This document shows positions 1-6,982 of a stretch of DNA of 64,000 nt, piece after piece. Origin of the DNA: Streptomyces sp. Ag109_O5-10 (lineage in GTDB: Bacteria > Actinomycetota > Actinomycetes > Streptomycetales > Streptomycetaceae); NCBI RefSeq assembly GCF_900105755.1, contig NZ_FNTQ01000001.1, positions 5,828,001 to 5,892,000 on the forward strand, written 5' to 3'. The position numbers were made by a program, and so were the translations under genes. Position 1 is the stretch's first letter, and each line of letters opens with the position of its first letter. Below the pieces are notes generated by a model, which was given only the letters and a program-made list of their open reading frames with translations, searched no databases and was not told where the DNA came from.

Positions 1-94
1 GGAGCTGAAGGCTGCGGCCGATCTTCTGCAGGCCCTGGAAAAGACCGGATCCCCACTTCTTTGTGGGGGCCGCCGTCGCGGTGGCGGTTGTCAT
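1..94 (-). CDS. nagE2: PTS N-acetylglucosamine transporter EIIC, 5' end only (NagE2-like)
   Basis: Only the first 31 codons lie in the window; the gene runs off the left edge. It starts at ATG (complement of 92-94) behind a GGAGGAAG ribosome site. The peptide contains FQGLQKIGRSLQL, which nearly repeats the N-terminus of the neighbouring EIIC gene, so the two are tandem paralogues. By family knowledge this is the membrane channel of the phosphotransferase system for N-acetylglucosamine. Two DasR-type operators sit just upstream. In Streptomyces the order nagF-nagE1-nagE2 is known and fits this layout, which supports NagE2; the truncated sequence alone cannot prove it. Confidence 0.85.
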   Translation of the reverse strand, partial: MTTATATAAPTKKWGSGLFQGLQKIGRSLQL

Positions 95-109
95 ACTTCC
101 TCCATCGGT

Positions 110-125
110 GGTGGTCTACACCACT
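110..125. promoter_or_regulatory. DasR-type operator (dre) upstream of nagE2, first copy
   Basis: GGTGGTCTACACCACT is an imperfect palindrome that closely matches the known dre consensus (roughly ACTGGTCTAGACCAGT). It lies 16 bp upstream of the nagE2 start codon, where a bound repressor would block the promoter or early elongation. Confidence 0.85.
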
Positions 126-126
126 C

Positions 127-142
127 AGTGGTGTAGACCTGT
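127..142. promoter_or_regulatory. DasR-type operator (dre) upstream of nagE2, second copy
   Basis: AGTGGTGTAGACCTGT is a second dre-like site only 1 bp beyond the first. Two adjacent dre sites suggest tight DasR repression of nagE2, relieved by glucosamine-6-phosphate in the known Streptomyces model. Confidence 0.8.
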
Positions 143-226
143 TGTACACGATGGGGGCGTTATAAGGAACCCGTCAATTCCGCAACCGGAGCGCTACGCG
201 GCGTATGTCATTCGGCCACAGGCTGC

Positions 227-1525
227 TCAAGCCCCTGTGACGTCTTCCACCTCGTCCTCCGGTTCCCGGCCCGGGGTCTTCAGGTCGAACCGCGTGATCG
301 CGAACCGGAAGATCACGTAGTAGACCGCCGCGAAGCACAGCCCGATCGGAATGATCGCCCACGGCCGCGTCGCCAGCTTCCAGTTGATGACGTAGTCGAT
401 GAGCCCCGCCGAGAAGCTGAACCCGTCGTGCACCCCCAGGCCCCACGTCGCCGCCATCGACACCCCCGTCAGCACCGCGTGCACCCCGTACAGCAGCGGC
501 GCCACGAACATGAACGAGTACTCGAGCGGCTCCGTGATGCCCGTCACGAACGACGTCAGCGCCACCGACAGCATCAGACCGCCGATCTCCTTGCGCCGGT
601 GCGGCCTCGCGCAGTGCGTGATCGCCAGCGCGGCGGCCGGCAGCGCGAACATCATGATCGGGAAGAACCCCGACGTGAACTGACCCGCGTCCGGATCACC
701 CGCCAGGAACATGTTGATGTCACCGTGCACCGTCTGCCCGCCCGGCGGGGTGTAACTGCCGAACTGGAACCAGATCGGCACGTTCAGGAACTGGTGCAGC
801 CCGACCACCAGCAACGCCCGGTTCGCAACCCCGAACACCCCCGCACCCCACGCCCCCGCCTCCCGCAGCCAGCGGCTGAAACTCTCCAGACCGTCACCGA
901 CCGGCGGCCAGACCCACAGACACAGCCCGGCGAACGCGATGGCCACGAACGACATGATGATCGGCACCAGCCGCCGCCCGTTGAAGAATCCCAGCCAGTC
1001 CACCAGTCGCGTCCGGTGGTACCGCGCCCAGAAGAACGCGGTCAGCAACCCCAGCGCGATCCCGCCGAACACCCCCGGATTCTGGAATGTGAACGCCGAC
1101 ACCGACCCGTCCCGCACCTGGCACCCGATCCCCGGCAGCGTCCTCGACCCGCCCGGGCAGTCCTCGGGGAACTGGTGCAGCACCCCGTAATAGACGAGGA
1201 AGCCGGCCACCGCCGCCAGTGCCGTCGAACCGTCCGCCTTCCGCGCCATCCCGATCGCGACCCCCACGCAGAACAGCAACGGCAGCCCGACCGAACCGTC
1301 GAGCAGCGCCCCGCCCGCCCCCTTCATCACCTTGGAGACCGCCGTCCAGCCCAGCCCCTGCGCGCCGAACACGTCGGGCTGGCCCAGCCGGTTCAGGATC
1401 CCCGCGGCCGGCAGCACCGCGATCGGCAGCTGAAGGCTGCGGCCCATCTTCTGCAGCCCCTGGAAGAGGGCGCTCCACCGCTCCCGCGCGGGAGGGGCCG
1501 CGCTGTCGGCGCTCTCGGCACTCAC
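227..1525 (-). CDS. nagE1: PTS N-acetylglucosamine transporter EIIC (NagE1-like)
   Basis: This 432-aa polytopic membrane protein is an EIIC of the glucose/N-acetylglucosamine PTS family. It forms the sugar channel and works with a separate EIIB, encoded divergently by nagF. Visible family features are the N-terminal LFQGLQKMGRSLQLPIAVLP stretch, many hydrophobic segments, and the GITEPLEYSF loop near residue 335 that is typical of sugar-binding EIIC loops. GTG at 1525 was chosen over the more upstream ATG at 1558 because GGAGGAGG precedes it at correct spacing. A dre operator lies 36 bp upstream. There is no fused EIIB or EIIA domain, as expected for Streptomyces. Confidence 0.92.
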   Translation of the reverse strand: MSAESADSAAPPARERWSALFQGLQKMGRSLQLPIAVLPAAGILNRLGQPDVFGAQGLGWTAVSKVMKGAGGALLDGSVGLPLLFCVGVAIGMARKADGSTALAAVAGFLVYYGVLHQFPEDCPGGSRTLPGIGCQVRDGSVSAFTFQNPGVFGGIALGLLTAFFWARYHRTRLVDWLGFFNGRRLVPIIMSFVAIAFAGLCLWVWPPVGDGLESFSRWLREAGAWGAGVFGVANRALLVVGLHQFLNVPIWFQFGSYTPPGGQTVHGDINMFLAGDPDAGQFTSGFFPIMMFALPAAALAITHCARPHRRKEIGGLMLSVALTSFVTGITEPLEYSFMFVAPLLYGVHAVLTGVSMAATWGLGVHDGFSFSAGLIDYVINWKLATRPWAIIPIGLCFAAVYYVIFRFAITRFDLKTPGREPEDEVEDVTGA

Positions 1526-1560
1526 GGGCGCCTCCTCCGGGGTTTGTCGACCGCCCACCA

Positions 1561-1576
1561 GCTGGTGTAGACCAGT
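1561..1576. promoter_or_regulatory. DasR-type operator (dre) between nagE1 and nagF
   Basis: GCTGGTGTAGACCAGT is a near-perfect palindrome matching the dre consensus. It lies in the 169-bp divergent region between the nagE1 and nagF start codons and could control both genes. Confidence 0.88.
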
Positions 1577-1694
1577 CGACAGACGGTTCCGCCGCGCTGC
1601 TCGCCATCATCCGGCACACGCGGTACGGCCGCTCGCAAAGATGGGCCAACTGTGGGTTACTGCGACAAAGCGGTTCGGATCAGGGAGAAGGAAC

Positions 1695-1928
1695 ATGGCC
1701 AGCAAGGCTGAGAAGATCGTCGCCGGCCTCGGCGGAATCGAGAACATCGACGAGATCGAAGGCTGCATCACCCGGCTGCGCACCGAGGTCCACGACGCCT
1801 CGCTGGTCGACGATGCCGCCCTCAAGGCCGCCGGCGCCCACGGCGTCGTCAAGATGGGCACCGCGATCCAGGTCGTCATCGGCACCGACGCCGACCCGAT
1901 CGCCGCGGAGATCGAAGACATGATGTGA
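1695..1928 (+). CDS. nagF: PTS EIIB, N-acetylglucosamine-specific
   Basis: This 77-aa soluble EIIB passes phosphate from EIIA to the sugar bound by the EIIC proteins. The phospho-accepting cysteine is visible in the conserved GCITRLR motif near residue 23, and the fold-typical KIVAGLGGIENI start and GVVKMGTAIQVVIG core are present. ATG at 1695 is preceded by GGAGAAGGAA; an in-frame upstream extension from 1641 was rejected because it lacks such a site and family similarity. It is divergent from nagE1 across a dre operator, which indicates DasR control. A strong hairpin terminator follows 20 bp after the stop. Confidence 0.93.
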   Translation: MASKAEKIVAGLGGIENIDEIEGCITRLRTEVHDASLVDDAALKAAGAHGVVKMGTAIQVVIGTDADPIAAEIEDMM

Positions 1929-1948
1929 GCCTCCGGCTCACCGCGCAA

Positions 1949-1981
1949 AAGGGGCTCTTCCCACCTGGGGAAGAGCCCCTT
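1949..1981 (+). terminator. Hairpin terminator after nagF
   Basis: AAGGGGCTCTTCCC and GGGAAGAGCCCCTT are perfect complements around a 5-nt loop. No T-run follows, which is usual in Streptomyces. It separates nagF from rph. Confidence 0.85.
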
Positions 1982-2007
1982 CCCGCGCTCCGGATAGGCT
2001 CGTCGCC

Positions 2008-2745
2008 ATGTCTCGAATCGACGGCCGCACCCCCGAACAACTCCGCCCGGTCACCATCGAACGCGGCTGGAGCAAGCACGCCGAGGGCTCCGTCCTCGTC
2101 TCCTTCGGCGACACCAAGGTCTTCTGCACCGCCTCCGTCACCGAAGGCGTCCCCCGCTGGCGCAAGGGCAGCGGCGAGGGCTGGGTCACCGCGGAGTACG
2201 CCATGCTCCCCCGCGCCACCAACACCCGCGGCGACCGCGAGTCCGTCAAGGGCAAGATCGGCGGGCGCACCCACGAGATCTCCCGCCTCATCGGCCGCTC
2301 CCTGCGCGCCGTCATCGACTACAAGGCCCTCGGCGAGAACACCGTCGTCCTCGACTGCGACGTCCTCCAGGCCGACGGCGGCACCCGCACCGCCGCGATC
2401 ACCGGCGCCTACGTCGCCCTCGCCGACGCCGTCACCTGGGCGAAGGAACGCAAGCTCGTCAAGGCCGGCCGTCAGCCCCTCACCGGCACCGTCTCGGCCG
2501 TCTCGGTGGGCATCGTCGGCGGAGTACCCCTCCTCGACCTCTGCTACGAGGAGGACGTCAGGGCCGAGACCGACATGAACGTCGTCTGCACCGGCGACGG
2601 CCGCTTCGTCGAGGTCCAGGGCACCGCCGAGGCCGAACCCTTCGCCCGCGACGAACTCAACGCCCTCCTCGACCTCGCCGTCGCCGGCTGCACCGACCTC
2701 GCCGCGATCCAGCGGGCGGCGCTCGAAGAGGCACTCAAGAGGTAG
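2008..2745 (+). CDS. rph: Ribonuclease PH
   Basis: This 245-aa cytoplasmic 3'-5' exoribonuclease uses phosphate to trim tRNA 3' ends. Its length is usual for the family. The sequence begins with the family-typical SRIDGRTPEQLRPVTIERGW, and shows the ATNTRGDRESVKGKIGGRT region and the DCDVLQADGGTRTAAITGAY core with its phosphorolytic-site residues. The start follows the nagF terminator closely, with GGATAGG upstream as a moderate ribosome site. It heads a run of rightward genes with the lipoprotein and rdgB; rph-rdgB linkage is common in actinobacteria. Confidence 0.97.
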   Translation: MSRIDGRTPEQLRPVTIERGWSKHAEGSVLVSFGDTKVFCTASVTEGVPRWRKGSGEGWVTAEYAMLPRATNTRGDRESVKGKIGGRTHEISRLIGRSLRAVIDYKALGENTVVLDCDVLQADGGTRTAAITGAYVALADAVTWAKERKLVKAGRQPLTGTVSAVSVGIVGGVPLLDLCYEEDVRAETDMNVVCTGDGRFVEVQGTAEAEPFARDELNALLDLAVAGCTDLAAIQRAALEEALKR

Positions 2746-2892
2746 CGGGACCCCCTGAAGTAAAGGGAAGGGAAAAACCCGAGGTACGAGAGGGCAACCC
2801 CGGCGGCCGACCCCGCGTCCCTATGAGTACGGGCGCACGGCACGTACAACCGTGCGCCCGGCCAGCCGTACCACGGGGAGGGAAACACCAGC

Positions 2893-3300
2893 ATGGCCGC
2901 CAGTCGACGCCGAGGACGCCGTCGCGTCACCACCATCGCCGCCGTGGCCGCGGCCACCGCGCTCACCACCGCCTTCCTGGCCGGCTGCGACTCCGTCAAC
3001 ACCGCCCTGGACTGCGTGCGCACCGCCGACTCCATCGCCGACAGCGTCACCGCACTCCAGCAGGCCGTGGAGAACGCCGCGAACGACCCCACCCGCACCG
3101 ACGCGGCCCTCGACTCCATCCAGCAGAACCTGAAGAAGATCGGCGACAAGACCGACGACGCCGACGTCAACAAGGCCGTCGACCACCTCCAGCAGGCCGT
3201 GGACAACGTCCGCACGGCCGTGAGGAACGGCGACTCCACCCCCGACGTCACCTCCGTCACCGACGCCGCCGGCGAACTCACCAAGGTCTGCACCCCGTAA
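2893..3300 (+). CDS. Putative secreted lipoprotein
   Basis: This 135-aa protein has an arginine-rich N-terminus, a hydrophobic stretch at about residues 12-30 and a lipobox LAGC ending at Cys32. It would be lipidated and anchored on the outer face of the membrane. The mature part is short and helical with heptad-like spacing (SVTALQQAVENA, VDHLQQAVDNVRTAV), so a small coiled coil or helical bundle is likely. GGGAGGG lies 16-22 nt upstream of the ATG, so its ribosome site is weak. It sits between rph and rdgB in the same direction. Function is unknown. Confidence 0.85.
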   Translation: MAASRRRGRRRVTTIAAVAAATALTTAFLAGCDSVNTALDCVRTADSIADSVTALQQAVENAANDPTRTDAALDSIQQNLKKIGDKTDDADVNKAVDHLQQAVDNVRTAVRNGDSTPDVTSVTDAAGELTKVCTP

Positions 3301-3333
3301 GACGTCGCGCCCGCCCTTGCGATACTGCTGCGC

Positions 3334-3939
3334 ATGACGACCCGCCTGATTCTCGCCACCCGCAACGCCGGAAAGATCACCGAACTCCGCGCCATCCTCG
3401 CCGAGGCGGGCCTGCCCCACGAGCTCGTCGGGGCCGAGGAGTACCCCGACATCCCCGACGTCAAGGAAACAGGCGTCACCTTCGCCGAGAACGCCCTCCT
3501 CAAGGCCCACGCCCTCGCCCAGGCCACCGGCCTCCCGGCCGTCGCCGACGACTCCGGCCTCTGCGTCGACGTCCTCAACGGCGCCCCCGGCATCTTCTCC
3601 GCCCGCTGGGCAGGCCGCCACGGCGACGACAAGGCCAACCTGGACCTCCTGCTGGCCCAGCTCGCGGACATCGCCGAGGAGCACAGGGGGGCCCACTTCG
3701 CCTGCGCGGCGGCCCTGGCCCTGCCCGACGGCACCGAACGCGTGGTCGAGGGCCAACTGCGCGGCACCCTCCGCCACGCCCCGTCCGGCACGAACGGCTT
3801 CGGCTACGACCCGATCCTCCAGCCGGAGGGGGACACCAGGACCTGCGCCGAACTGACCCCCGCCGAGAAGAACGCGATCAGCCACCGGGGGAAGGCGTTC
3901 CGGGCGCTGGTGCCGGTGGTGCGGGAGCTGTTGGGCTGA
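3334..3939 (+). CDS. rdgB: XTP/dITP diphosphatase (RdgB/HAM1 family)
   Basis: This 201-aa house-cleaning enzyme hydrolyses non-canonical purine nucleoside triphosphates such as dITP and XTP to monophosphates. The N-terminal LATRNAGKITEL motif binds the triphosphate, VTFAENALLKA is the next family block, and VADDSGLCVDVLNGAPGIFSARWAG carries the metal-binding acidic residues. GTNGFGYDPIL and SHRGKAFRAL near the C-terminus complete the signature. Length is usual. The start lies 33 bp after the lipoprotein gene, and a hairpin terminator follows 11 bp after the stop. Confidence 0.97.
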   Translation: MTTRLILATRNAGKITELRAILAEAGLPHELVGAEEYPDIPDVKETGVTFAENALLKAHALAQATGLPAVADDSGLCVDVLNGAPGIFSARWAGRHGDDKANLDLLLAQLADIAEEHRGAHFACAAALALPDGTERVVEGQLRGTLRHAPSGTNGFGYDPILQPEGDTRTCAELTPAEKNAISHRGKAFRALVPVVRELLG

Positions 3940-3950
3940 GAAATACAGGA

Positions 3951-3975
3951 GCGCGGCGCCCCTGGGGAGCCGCGC
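3951..3975. terminator. Hairpin between rdgB and the tRNA gene
   Basis: GCGCGGC pairs with GCCGCGC around an 11-nt loop. It sits between the 3' ends of convergent units (rdgB on + and tRNA-Leu on -), so it can stop transcription in both directions. Confidence 0.65.
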
Positions 3976-3983
3976 CCTGCAAG

Positions 3984-4059
3984 TGGGGCCGACGAGACTC
4001 GAACTCGCACTGTCCACTACCTAAAAGTGGTGCCTCCTGCCAAGTTGGGCTACGGCCCC
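3984..4059 (-). tRNA. tRNA-Leu, anticodon UAG, with a short variable region
   Basis: The minus strand folds as a cloverleaf. Acceptor GGGGCCG pairs with CGGCCCC, with discriminator A. The anticodon stem CCACT/AGTGG encloses the loop TTTAGGT, giving anticodon UAG (reads CUA, Leu). The T arm is GCGAG-TTCGAGT-CTCGT. The D arm has a 3-bp stem and a Leu-like loop with TTGGCAGGA. No 3' CCA is encoded. The oddity is the variable region: only about 5 nt (ACAGT) separate anticodon and T stems, although bacterial tRNA-Leu normally has a long class II arm. The 5' end lies about 9 nt after the stop codon of an HNH nuclease gene on the same strand. Confidence 0.88.
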
Positions 4060-4068
4060 ACGTACACC

Positions 4069-4734
4069 CTACTGGTTCTCGGCGAGCGATTGCCGATTGC
4101 CTCCCCTGCACCAGGTGCTGGTGATCGCGTGGCAGTTGGGGCACAGCAACCGCAAGTTCTGCTGTCGGTCGTCGCTCCAGTCCCCGTTGATGTGGTCGAC
4201 CTCCAGTGTCATTGGCTTCCCGAGCCATTCCGAACCCACACCGCATTCGGCGCACACGTCCGGCACGCCGACCTTCCGAAGGGCTCGGCGTAACAGCGCG
4301 GTCCTGGTGCGGCGCGTGCCGTCGTGCTTGACCAAGATGTCCTCGGGACGCCTGGCCTTGTCCGGCCGAGGCTTTCCCCGTTGATGCGCCTGCCCCAGAA
4401 AATGCGCCGTCGACAGTCCCTCTTCCGTGATCCACTGCCGCAGCAGCGCACGCTGTGTGCCGGTGTCAGGCCGCCGCAGCAGGCGTAGCGTCATTGCGAT
4501 GGAAACCGACTCGGCCACAGCGGTCCGCAACTCTTCGGCCCCGGGCCCTCGCTGTCCGCCGGAATCGTGGAAGTGCGAGATGTCGATCCCGAAGTGGGCG
4601 AAGCGCTTGCGGAGGTAGCGGTCGAGTTTGTTGTAGGGCTCGTTGCCGAAGTAGGCGATGACCTCGTCGATGCTGGAGCACAGCCGGGCCGCCTCATCCA
4701 GCAGTTCACGGGTGTACCGCGCGGCGCTGCTCAT
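4069..4734 (-). CDS. HNH endonuclease with two N-terminal DNA-binding-like repeats (second of a pair)
   Basis: This 221-aa protein ends in a zinc-type HNH nuclease domain: CAEC near residue 158, then LEVDHINGDWSDDRQQNLRL and LCPNCH. The N-terminal half holds two degenerate copies of a roughly 50-residue unit, each ending in a SHF/AHF-type motif (GIDISHF, GLSTAHF) and probably a DNA-reading module. ATG at 4734 overlaps the stop of the upstream paralogue as ATGA, so translation is coupled. The TAG stop lies about 9 nt before a tRNA-Leu gene on the same strand. Similar nuclease domains occur in homing endonucleases and in restriction enzymes; the target is unknown. Confidence 0.88.
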   Translation of the reverse strand: MSSAARYTRELLDEAARLCSSIDEVIAYFGNEPYNKLDRYLRKRFAHFGIDISHFHDSGGQRGPGAEELRTAVAESVSIAMTLRLLRRPDTGTQRALLRQWITEEGLSTAHFLGQAHQRGKPRPDKARRPEDILVKHDGTRRTRTALLRRALRKVGVPDVCAECGVGSEWLGKPMTLEVDHINGDWSDDRQQNLRLLCPNCHAITSTWCRGGNRQSLAENQ

Positions 4735-5384
4735 GCCGCCCCACCCTGCGCGCGGCCTTTGCCCCGCCCTCGGTAGTTGTCCGTCACCGAATGGCAGTTG
4801 GGGCACAGCAACCGCAGGTTCTCGATGCGGTTGTCGCGCCAGTTGCCGTCGATGTGGTCGACCTCCAGCGGAAGCGGGTGACCTCGCCAGACTGCCTCGG
4901 TGCCGCACTGGGCGCAGCGCTCCGGCACCCCCATCGCCGTCATCGCCCACCTGAGCCGGTCGCTCGGGATGCGCCGAGTGCGGTCCTCCGATTGCTCGAC
5001 GAGTAGGCCTTCAGGGGTCCGGGGACGCCACGGTTTGCCCTTCCGTGTGGGCAGCTGGAAATGCGACGTGTCGATCCCGTACGCCTTGATCCTCCGGCTG
5101 ATGTGCGTGTGATGCCCGCCGACCACCTCCAACCCAAGCCTGCGCAACACCTCGCACATGTTCGTCGAAGCCGCCACTGCTCCCTCCAACACCTCCCGCG
5201 TCCACTTCACCCCCTCCCGCTCGAAGTGCGACACATCCACCCCCAGCTTTTTCATCCGTCCGAGCACGTACCGCCGCGTCGAACTCCCCGGATCCACCCC
5301 GAGCCTCCCCAGCGCCTCCGACAACGTCCGCGCCCCCCGAGCCGCCTCCTCCAGCCGCTCCCTGGTGTACGCACTGGCCCCCAT
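4731..5384 (-). CDS. HNH endonuclease with two N-terminal DNA-binding-like repeats (first of a pair)
   Basis: This 217-aa protein is a paralogue of the next gene on the strand. Residues 1-55 (AYTRERLEEAARG to GVDVSHF) and 60-110 (WTREVLEGAVAAS to GIDTSHF) are clear repeats of one unit, each probably a helix-turn-helix-like DNA-binding element. The C-terminal half is an HNH domain with CAQC, PLEVDHIDGNWRDNRIENLR and LLCPNCH, which carries the catalytic His and Asn and the zinc cysteines. ATG at 5384 has GGAGGGGG upstream. Its stop overlaps the next start (ATGA). The pair precedes a tRNA gene and is separated from bcp by a hairpin terminator. Confidence 0.9.
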   Translation of the reverse strand: MGASAYTRERLEEAARGARTLSEALGRLGVDPGSSTRRYVLGRMKKLGVDVSHFEREGVKWTREVLEGAVAASTNMCEVLRRLGLEVVGGHHTHISRRIKAYGIDTSHFQLPTRKGKPWRPRTPEGLLVEQSEDRTRRIPSDRLRWAMTAMGVPERCAQCGTEAVWRGHPLPLEVDHIDGNWRDNRIENLRLLCPNCHSVTDNYRGRGKGRAQGGAA

Positions 5385-5478
5385 CGAGCCCCCTCCGTTC
5401 CGGCCGCACGTTCGCAGCCCGTACGGAGTAACGAACCGGTTATCGGACAGTCACGCACGGAAGCCGGAAAAGAGAGAA

Positions 5479-5510
5479 CGGCTCGCACCAGGGCACCCCG
5501 GTGCGAGCCG
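5479..5510 (-). terminator. Hairpin terminator downstream of bcp
   Basis: CGGCTCGCACC and GGTGCGAGCCG are perfect 11-bp arms around a 10-nt loop. It lies 26 bp after the bcp stop codon and insulates bcp from the HNH pair. Confidence 0.85.
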
Positions 5511-5535
5511 TCTGCGGCGGTGGGTCAGGTGGTGC

Positions 5536-6003
5536 TCAGATGCCCAGGTCCTTGATGATCTTGGCCACGTGGCCGGTGGCGCGGACGTTGTAGAGGGCCT
5601 TCTCCACCTTGCCTTCCTCGTCCACGATGATCGTGGAGCGGATGACGCCCAGGTAGGTCTTGCCGTAGTTCATCTTCTCGCCGAAGGCGCCGTACGCGTC
5701 GAGGACCTTCTTGTCGGGGTCGGCGAGGAGGGTGACCTTGAGGTTCTCCTTCTCGCGGAACTTGCCCAGCTTCTCCGGGGCGTCCGGGGAGATGCCCAGG
5801 ACGTCGTAGCCGGCGTCGGCGAGGAGGGAGAGGTTGTCCGTGAAGTCACAGGCCTGCTTCGTGCAGCCTGGGGTGAGGGCCGCGGGGTAGAAGTAGACGA
5901 TGACCTTGCGGCCCTTGTGGGCGGAGAGGGACACCTTGTTGCCGTCGGCGTCGGGGAGGGTGAAGTCGGGGGCTACGTCCCCGGGCTGGAGTCGCTCGCT
6001 CAT
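5536..6003 (-). CDS. bcp: Thioredoxin-dependent thiol peroxidase (Bcp/PrxQ)
   Basis: This 155-aa cytoplasmic peroxiredoxin reduces hydrogen peroxide and organic peroxides. The peroxidatic cysteine lies in TPGCTKQACDFTD, and the second cysteine five residues later matches the atypical 2-Cys PrxQ arrangement. APDFTLPDADGN and VIVYFYPAALTPGC are family blocks. ATG at 6003 (MSERLQPGDVAPDF) gives the usual length; in-frame sequence further upstream lacks similarity. A strong terminator follows the gene. Confidence 0.96.
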   Translation of the reverse strand: MSERLQPGDVAPDFTLPDADGNKVSLSAHKGRKVIVYFYPAALTPGCTKQACDFTDNLSLLADAGYDVLGISPDAPEKLGKFREKENLKVTLLADPDKKVLDAYGAFGEKMNYGKTYLGVIRSTIIVDEEGKVEKALYNVRATGHVAKIIKDLGI

Positions 6004-6099
6004 CGGTCTAGCGTAACGGGGGGTCCTGGCCGTGCGGTGGCGGCGAGAGCTGACAGACTGTCCAGAACAGGCAGTACGGCAGACTTCGGAGGGCCTACG

Positions 6100-6432
6100 G
6101 TGGCGGAGACGTCGGACACCAGAACCCCGGCGCAGATCGAGGCGGACATCAAGCGCCGCCGCGAGGTGCTGGCCGAGACGCTGGACGAGATCGGGGTGCG
6201 GGTGCACCCGAAGACCATCGTCGGCGATGCGAAGGCCAAGGTCGCGGCCAACGTCGATCACACGCTCGGGAGGGCCTACGTCCAGGTCAACCGGGTCGTG
6301 AGCGAGGTGAAGGCCCAGTTCGTGGACGACGAGGGCGCGCCGCGCCTGGAGCGGGTGGTGCCGGTCGCGCTCGTCGCCGTGGGCGTGGTCGGGCTGCTGG
6401 TCTTCAGCGGTACCCGGCGGCGTAAGAGCTGA
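6100..6432 (+). CDS. DUF3618 small membrane protein
   Basis: This 110-aa protein starts at GTG 6100 behind GGAGGG. The N-terminal part has the DUF3618 signature (RTPAQIEADIKRRREVLAET, then LDEIGVRVHPKTIVGDAKAK), a charged amphipathic stretch. A single hydrophobic segment (VVPVALVAVGVVGLLVF) at about residues 87-103 is followed by TRRRKS, a positive cytoplasmic end, so it is a small C-terminally anchored membrane protein. It is divergent from bcp and directly upstream of a GroES-like gene. Function of the family is not established. Confidence 0.9.
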   Translation: MAETSDTRTPAQIEADIKRRREVLAETLDEIGVRVHPKTIVGDAKAKVAANVDHTLGRAYVQVNRVVSEVKAQFVDDEGAPRLERVVPVALVAVGVVGLLVFSGTRRRKS

Positions 6433-6456
6433 TCAGAGGCAGGTAGGTTCACAGGC

Positions 6457-6813
6457 GTGAGCGCCAAGAGAGACGAGCAGAGCAGCCAGCACGACAAGCT
6501 GCCCATCCGGATGCTGCACGACCGGGTCCTGGTCAAGCAGGAGACCGGTGAGGGCGAGCGACGGTCCGGCGGGGGCATCCTGATCCCCGCCACGGCGGCC
6601 GTCGGGCGCCGGCTGGCCTGGGCCGAGGTGGTCGCGGTCGGGCAGAACGTGCGGACGGTGGAGCCCGGCGACCGGGTGCTGTACGACCCGGAGGACCGTG
6701 CCGAGGTCGAGGTGCGGGGGGTGGCGTACGTGCTGATGCGGGAGCGTGATCTGCACGCGGTGGCGGCCGACCGGTTCGAGGGCTCGGAGGACTCGACCGG
6801 CCTGTATCTCTGA
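6457..6813 (+). CDS. GroES-family (Cpn10-like) protein
   Basis: This 118-aa protein has the chaperonin-10 fold signature: LPIRMLHDRVLVKQE, then SGGGILIPATAAVGRRLAWAEV and VEPGDRVLYDPEDRAEVEVRGVAYVLMRERDLHAV. The usual GroES is about 100 aa; this one has an N-terminal charged extension of 14 residues and a C-terminal tail. No groEL is adjacent, so it is probably an accessory paralogue rather than the main co-chaperonin. It starts at GTG 6457, 25 bp after the DUF3618 gene, and the two may be co-transcribed. A strong terminator follows. Confidence 0.88.
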   Translation: MSAKRDEQSSQHDKLPIRMLHDRVLVKQETGEGERRSGGGILIPATAAVGRRLAWAEVVAVGQNVRTVEPGDRVLYDPEDRAEVEVRGVAYVLMRERDLHAVAADRFEGSEDSTGLYL

Positions 6814-6832
6814 TTCTCTGATTCAGAGACCC

Positions 6833-6868
6833 AAAGGGGCCTGGTGGCTTTGGTCACCAGGCCCCTTT
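6833..6868 (+). terminator. Hairpin terminator after the GroES-like gene
   Basis: AAAGGGGCCTGGTG pairs with the complementary CACCAGGCCCCTTT around a short loop, then TGTCGTTTCTTTG gives a modest T-rich tail. It ends the DUF3618/GroES unit just before the riboswitch. Confidence 0.88.
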
Positions 6869-6899
6869 GTCGTTTCTTTGCTATGTTCGAAGGAGCCAG

Positions 6900-6946
6900 C
6901 CCGACGAGACGCGCCGTACCGGGACCGTGAAGGCAAAGACGACGCA
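6900..6946 (+). promoter_or_regulatory. Guanidine-III riboswitch
   Basis: The stretch contains the conserved core blocks CGACGAG, GCGCCGTACCGGG and GGCAAAGACGACGC, which match the pseudoknot aptamer of the guanidine-III class known from actinobacteria. It lies in the leader of an SMR-family exporter, 36 bp before the start codon, exactly where this class is expected to switch translation on when guanidinium is bound. Recognition is from recalled consensus, not from a covariance-model search. Confidence 0.88.
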
Positions 6947-6982
6947 CCCCGTGCTCAGTGAAACGTCTCGGAGGTGCTCGTC

